In this document: positions 6,515 to 9,521 of the stretch, one piece after another
How the letters are laid out: each line of letters opens with the position of its first letter
How positions within the stretch are numbered: position 1 is the first letter of the stretch
Assembly: GCA_012838875.1 (NCBI GenBank)
Contig: DUOL01000055.1
Location: 1-9,521 of the forward strand
From: Bacteroidales bacterium
GTDB taxonomy: Bacteria; Bacteroidota; Bacteroidia; Bacteroidales; WCHB1-69
Length of the DNA: 9,521 nucleotides
Direction: 5' to 3'
The notes under the pieces: model-generated
Told to the model about the DNA's origin: nothing
What the model saw: only the letters and a program-made list of their open reading frames with translations
Databases searched by the model: none
Program-made: the position numbers and the translations under genes

Positions 6515-6586
6515 ATTCCAAAGCTTAGGATAGAGATGAAAGTGATGAAATTTTGACATATGTAAAATTCTAGCTAATAAAAAATG

Positions 6587-6594
6587 TATCTTTG
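6587..6594 (+). promoter_or_regulatory. Proximal -7 element for the secreted-protein operon
   Basis: TATCTTTG fits TAnnTTTG and is followed by CATTTTTTAAG, as is common after Bacteroidota promoters. Transcription would start near 6600, about 17 bases before the ATG at 6617, a typical short leader. No convincing -33 box lies 17-21 bases upstream. Confidence 0.5.
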
Positions 6595-6616
6595 CATTTT
6601 TTAAGATATTTTAAAT

Positions 6617-7111
6617 ATGAAATTTTTTATTACAAAAATAGTTTTTTTCTGTTTTATAGGTTTAGGTTTTAACACTTTAAACGCACAGAATCCCAATAGT
6701 GTGAGCTATCAATTTTTATCGGACGCCTTAATAGTTAACGAAAATTTAAATGCTTTTTTGCTCCCCCAAATTTCTACGATTTCTTATGAGAACGGCTCTC
6801 TTGCACTTTCACAACGTAATGCAAAAAAAATATTTGCCGATGTTGCGTCTATTTCTAATTTATATCAGCAAAATAATGCTTTTAAAGATGTTGTGTTTAT
6901 CGAAATTTTAGTTCGTAATCAGAATGACAACAATTTCTCTTTGCAATTATCTCAACTTCAATCGTTTACACAATTAGAGTATGTATTAGTTACTTATGCC
7001 TACGATATTTGTAGTAACAATCAGGTTAACTGTATAGAAAATAATTTACGTAGTAAAATTGTCGGAGATTCTTCTCTAACAGTTTTATATCGCCTTGATT
7101 TACCACGTTAA
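6617..7111 (+). CDS. Small secreted protein of unknown function
   Basis: A 164-residue protein with a clear Sec signal peptide: MKFFITK, then a hydrophobic core up to about residue 17, and a likely signal peptidase I site near LNAQ (21-24). The mature part of about 140 residues is rich in Asn, Gln, Ser and Leu. It contains a predicted strand-like VVFIEILVR (92-100), then SLQLSQLQSFTQLEYVLVTY (108-127), and two cysteines (Cys132 and Cys139) close enough to form a small disulfide loop. I do not recognise the family. No lipobox and no C-terminal sorting domain are seen, so it should be periplasmic or released rather than anchored. It is 14 bases upstream of the adhesin gene on the same strand and almost certainly co-transcribed, which suggests a shared role at the cell surface, perhaps as an accessory or partner. 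Confidence 0.8.
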   Translation: MKFFITKIVFFCFIGLGFNTLNAQNPNSVSYQFLSDALIVNENLNAFLLPQISTISYENGSLALSQRNAKKIFADVASISNLYQQNNAFKDVVFIEILVRNQNDNNFSLQLSQLQSFTQLEYVLVTYAYDICSNNQVNCIENNLRSKIVGDSSLTVLYRLDLPR

Positions 7112-7125
7112 AAAAGCTGAAAATA

Positions 7126-9521
7126 ATGCAAAATCATAAAATAAAATCTTTATTTTTTATACTGTTTCTTCTGTTTGGATATCATTTTTCCTTTGGGCAG
7201 GTTCGTGTTTCTTTTACGCCTAGAGCATCGCAATATTCCCCCGATAATCACATGTACTATTTAAAAGGAGATTATCAATTAATCGGGAATACCAATTTAA
7301 CGTTAGTAAATTACGGTACGGCTACAGGGAACGGGAATGTGAATATGCAATATGTTGATATTGACGATGATCCTATAACCATCAACTCCTCCATGGCGGA
7401 GCTGACATTTCGCTCTGAAAACGGTTCCGTTCCTCATTGCTCGGACATTGTTTATGCGGGGCTTTATTGGACGGGGCGTGCGGCAAATGCCGATAACGGT
7501 CCTTTTTCGTGGGTTATAGGGGGAAGTGAGAACAATATAGTTTATCAATCCGGGGGAAGTCCTGTCGGCTGTTATACATTAGTTATATCTTCTTCCGGAT
7601 CAAGTCAATCAAATATTGTTACGTATGAGTTTATACCTAATAATGGTGGAACCCCAATAACGTTTAGATATTATGGAGACCGAAATAGTAATTTTAGTTT
7701 AACTATACAAGTGGGGAGTGGTACTCCGACACAATATACCGATGTAACTTTCCCTAATGCCCCAACCGGTGGTAATACTAGGAATAGAACCGTTACTTTT
7801 AATTCCCCCTTTAGATTAAATACGGGGGATTGTACTATTTTTATTTCAAGTTTGACTAAAAGAACCGCTAGTGGTACAAGTACCAATCTCTATGCTACGA
7901 CTGTGAGTGGCACTATTGGTAGTGAAACGACAACCGTTAGCGGAGGGCAAATTCAGGGGTATAATGTAACGATAACGTCTACAGGTACCGGAAGTAGCAA
8001 TGCGACTACTTATACCTTGGTTAAAGGAAGCGAAACAGTTACTTTTAATTTTAATGGGGCAACTTATTCGTGCAGGTTTTTAGGTTGGTCAACGTGCGAC
8101 AATCATCTTTTGACAGTAACCCGCAATGGCGTTACTACGGATTTAACAAGTGCGGCTTCTTTTACCGGAACAAAAGATAATAATACGAGCCCACGAACAG
8201 CCACTTTTGGCACCCCTTATGAATTGGAACCCGGAGTTTTTATAACACGACTAAATAAAATTTCTAACAATCTCACTTCCGGTAATACAGGCAATTTTTA
8301 TATAACACATGGTATAGAAACAGATCCTGTTATGTTACAGAAAAATAAAATTTTTTTCAAACATGAGTCCGAAGAGAATTATCAACCTTTTTTTGCATCT
8401 TCACAAGATATCTGGTATCCTTCAGACCAAGATAAATATATGTATGTGGCATATAAGGAGGTAACCGATTATGTGAAAGCACATGGGTTAGGGGATTATT
8501 ATGTGGCGAATATGGCATTAGTTGAAGGCAATGGAGGAGGAACAGGATACTTCGGAGGCTGGGGATTGGTCGTAATTTACCAAAATTCATTGATGAATTG
8601 GCGTAATATTACTGTTTTTGACGGTTACGCTCACGTTGATGTTAACAATACAAATGTAGTAGTAAATATTGAGGGTTTTCACACCATACAAGCGGGTAAT
8701 GTTCACCTAAAATTAGGCGTTATGGCTGGGGAAGGAGATGCTGATATTGATGGCGACTTCCTGCAAATAAGAGACCAAACCAACTCTTATATTTATTTAA
8801 ACCATGGCGCCAATAGTGCCAATGATTTTTTTAATAGTTCTATTTATACGGGAGGGAATGCTCGTAATCCCAATTTAATAAATAGTACGGGGGTCGATAT
8901 CTCCATGTTTGAAGTTGATAATCCTAATAATAGTGTTATTACGAATGACCAAACCTCTGCCTCTTTCCGATTAGGTTCTACGCAAGACGCGTATGTTATC
9001 TTTGCGCTTATTATGGGAGTGGATGCCTATGTTCCTGCCCTTGACGGACTTAATGTCGTATCAGAAATTAATAATATTTCTATTTCGGATACCGTAAGCA
9101 CTATAACTGTCCACCCTGGGGATACGGTAGAGTATAAGCTTGAGGTTAGAAATTTAGGACTTGAGAGTGTTGTTAATGCTCACGTTACGATTCCCATTCC
9201 TTACACCTCAGAATATTTTTCGTCTTATACGGTCTATACTAATGGTGTTACCGGAACGGTTAATTATGACCCTACCGAAGGAGCAGGCGGTACCATACTT
9301 TGGGATATCGATGAAGTTCCGCCCGGAACTATTCATGACGTTTATGCTACGTTGTATTATAAATTAATAATCACCGATGATTGCGATATTTTATCCGGTA
9401 GTAATTGTGATTTGTATAATAATACGTATGGAGAGATTAGCGGTCAAGGTGAGGTGTCAGCTATTCCTTTTGCCCATCTTAACTTTATCAGAGGATATCA
9501 TTATGAAGGCGATTGTATAGG
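7126..9521 (+). CDS. Large secreted adhesin-like protein with DUF11-like repeat (partial, 3' end outside the window)
   Basis: The frame from the ATG at 7126 stays open to the right edge: 798 codons, no stop. I checked it line by line. Parts: signal peptide (about 1-25, ending FSFGQ); a beta-rich region with DIVYAGLYWTGR (107-118); a Ser/Thr/Gly/Asn-rich stretch (about 146-360); a conserved-looking region with EVTDYVKAHGLGDYYVAN (445-462), YFGGWGLVVIYQN (475-487) and TVFDGY (496-501); an acidic DADIDGD (538-544), which resembles a calcium-binding loop; and a DUF11-like extracellular repeat from about 646, with the typical HPGDTVEYKLEVRNLG. This layout is known from Bacteroidota surface proteins that carry DUF11 repeats and end in a type IX (gliding-motility-type) sorting domain. 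That domain would lie beyond the window, so type IX export is inference. It follows the 164-residue secreted protein after 14 bases. A role in adhesion or matrix is likely; the ligand is unknown. Confidence 0.88.
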   Translation, partial: MQNHKIKSLFFILFLLFGYHFSFGQVRVSFTPRASQYSPDNHMYYLKGDYQLIGNTNLTLVNYGTATGNGNVNMQYVDIDDDPITINSSMAELTFRSENGSVPHCSDIVYAGLYWTGRAANADNGPFSWVIGGSENNIVYQSGGSPVGCYTLVISSSGSSQSNIVTYEFIPNNGGTPITFRYYGDRNSNFSLTIQVGSGTPTQYTDVTFPNAPTGGNTRNRTVTFNSPFRLNTGDCTIFISSLTKRTASGTSTNLYATTVSGTIGSETTTVSGGQIQGYNVTITSTGTGSSNATTYTLVKGSETVTFNFNGATYSCRFLGWSTCDNHLLTVTRNGVTTDLTSAASFTGTKDNNTSPRTATFGTPYELEPGVFITRLNKISNNLTSGNTGNFYITHGIETDPVMLQKNKIFFKHESEENYQPFFASSQDIWYPSDQDKYMYVAYKEVTDYVKAHGLGDYYVANMALVEGNGGGTGYFGGWGLVVIYQNSLMNWRNITVFDGYAHVDVNNTNVVVNIEGFHTIQAGNVHLKLGVMAGEGDADIDGDFLQIRDQTNSYIYLNHGANSANDFFNSSIYTGGNARNPNLINSTGVDISMFEVDNPNNSVITNDQTSASFRLGSTQDAYVIFALIMGVDAYVPALDGLNVVSEINNISISDTVSTITVHPGDTVEYKLEVRNLGLESVVNAHVTIPIPYTSEYFSSYTVYTNGVTGTVNYDPTEGAGGTILWDIDEVPPGTIHDVYATLYYKLIITDDCDILSGSNCDLYNNTYGEISGQGEVSAIPFAHLNFIRGYHYEGDCI

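Noticed and set aside
6553..6580. TTGACA with TAATAA after 16 bases, resembling an E. coli-type promoter
   Set aside because: Bacteroidota primary sigma factors use TTTG and TAnnTTTG; in AT-rich sequence such a match is expected by chance, and a TAnnTTTG lies just downstream.
7303..8590. Three minus-strand frames (7303-7548, 7671-7886, 8357-8590) in the right part
   Set aside because: They are antisense to the continuous adhesin frame and have no start context or recognisable motif.
9161..9367. Plus-strand frame of 68 codons near the right edge
   Set aside because: It lies in another frame inside the adhesin's DUF11-like repeat; a shadow.
1..9521. CRISPR array, tRNA or rRNA genes
   Set aside because: No regularly spaced direct repeats, no cloverleaf with a recognisable T-arm, and no rRNA-like conserved blocks were seen.

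Overview
The window looks like a chromosomal fragment from a member of the Bacteroidota; the order cannot be fixed from this sequence. The evidence is the promoter -7 pattern TAnnTTTG upstream of several gene starts, the lack of clear Shine-Dalgarno sequences, a lipobox lipoprotein of a Bacteroidota type, an XseA with the Bacteroidota-type GIGHSTN motif, an AT-rich background with isolated GC-rich palindromic intergenic repeats, and a large secreted adhesin-like protein of the kind exported by type IX secretion.

Left block (about 1-4322, all on the minus strand): a three-gene run. It starts at a well-matched promoter (4293-4322) and reads lipoprotein (3266-4273), exodeoxyribonuclease VII large subunit xseA (1985-3253), then a membrane-bound O-acyltransferase (129-1988). 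xseA and the acyltransferase overlap by ATGA, so they are probably translationally coupled. The block is bracketed by two copies, in opposite orientation, of a GC-rich intergenic repeat: a partial copy at 8-112, cut by the window edge, and a full copy at 4362-4541. The core 105 bases align without gaps with 8 mismatches by eye.

Middle block (4598-6345, minus strand): an M20-family amidohydrolase (5161-6345) followed, again with an ATGA overlap, by the manganese exporter mntP (4598-5164). One -7 element upstream (6378-6385) could drive both.

Intergenic 6346-6616: a divergent control region with -7 elements on both strands and a 9-bp perfect hairpin (6486-6514) just downstream of one of them.

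Right block (6617 to the right edge, plus strand): a small secreted protein of unknown function (6617-7111), then 14 bases later a very long frame (7126 to beyond 9521) that stays open for 798 codons. It encodes a signal peptide, an extracellular beta-rich region with a Ser/Thr/Gly-rich segment, and a DUF11-like repeat. This is probably a type IX-secreted surface adhesin, but its C-terminus, which would carry the sorting signal, lies outside the window.

Nothing here proves a new defence or biosynthetic system. The items most worth a second look are the inverted repeat pair and its hairpins, the uncharacterised two-gene secreted operon with its leader hairpin, and the tandem coiled-coil duplication in XseA.
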